A stretch of 64,000 nt of DNA from a virus, in the IMG/VR virus record IMGVR_UViG_3300043411_000704, positions 16,257-80,256 of that record; one strand, 5' to 3'. The translations under genes and the position numbers were made by a program. This document shows positions 63,984-64,000 of the stretch, piece by piece (position 1 is the stretch's first letter; each line of letters begins with the position of its first letter). The notes under the pieces are model-generated. The model saw only the letters and a list, made by a program, of their open reading frames with translations. It was not told where the DNA came from and ran no database searches.

Positions 63984-64000
63984 GGTTCATGTCCTATTTG

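Noticed and set aside
1-64000. CRISPR arrays, insertion sequences, integrase and att sites
   Set aside because: No regularly spaced repeats, transposase motifs (DDE, HUH) or integrase motifs were seen.

Overview
The window is AT-rich DNA from a large contractile-tailed phage of the T4 superfamily. The diagnostic genes are a family B DNA polymerase (gp43-like), UvsX recombinase, DnaB-type helicase (gp41-like), an acidic-tailed ssDNA-binding protein (gp32-like), sliding clamp (gp45-like), UvsW, UvsY, Dda, a gp47-type nuclease subunit, a gp55-type late sigma factor and a block of baseplate and tail genes (gp5/27/53/48-54/29/26/51 types). The host cannot be read from the sequence. Essentially no Shine-Dalgarno sequences are seen, which would suit a host that tolerates leaderless mRNAs.

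Layout. Positions 1-7,059 (minus strand) are one tightly overlapping run of glycosyltransferases (GT2, GT9, GT11 and novel types) and methyltransferases, probably for decorating virion or host surface glycans. Positions 7,096-25,185 (mostly minus) hold gp47, gp55, uvsW, uvsY, a small heat shock protein, a P-loop ATPase module, Dda, a nucleotidyltransferase-like gene, RNase H and many small unknown genes. Two intergenic stretches (19.5-19.7 kb and 25.3-25.5 kb) look like structured RNAs. Positions 25.6-47.9 kb (plus) carry possible internal or core proteins, a phosphoesterase / MBL / 2OG-oxygenase run, a GT-B glycosyltransferase, the replication and recombination genes interleaved with many small ORFs, and a GH46-fold endolysin. 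From 47.9 kb to the right end the minus strand encodes the spike, hub, baseplate, tape-measure and hub-assembly proteins. Several small plus-strand genes are inserted between them.

Expression logic. Two promoter types recur. The early type is sigma70-like (TTGnnn, about 17 bp, TAnnnT). The late type has a TAAATA core related to the T4 late promoter. In both, the last promoter base usually lies 6-7 nt before the start codon, so transcription should begin at or next to the start codon itself: many leading genes of transcription units should give leaderless mRNA. Downstream genes are linked by ATGA or TAATG overlaps. The gp32-like gene is the clear exception. It has a late promoter, a 10-bp 5' hairpin and an A-rich unstructured leader, as expected for gp32 translational autoregulation. 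Two late genes (44,874 and the endolysin at 47,228) lie in the loop of inverted repeats whose 5' arm is upstream of the late promoter, resembling the T4 gene e logic in which read-through mRNA folds but late mRNA does not.

Other unusual points are a shared N-terminal leader (MTxKFDxL, then often L/I-x-E) on six otherwise different proteins; a gp55-type sigma factor with an insertion of about 140 residues; a YopX-type gene broken by an 11-bp tandem duplication; recombination scars carrying the 5' end of the helicase gene and the 3' end of a tandem paralogue; and a gp5 spike split into two proteins.
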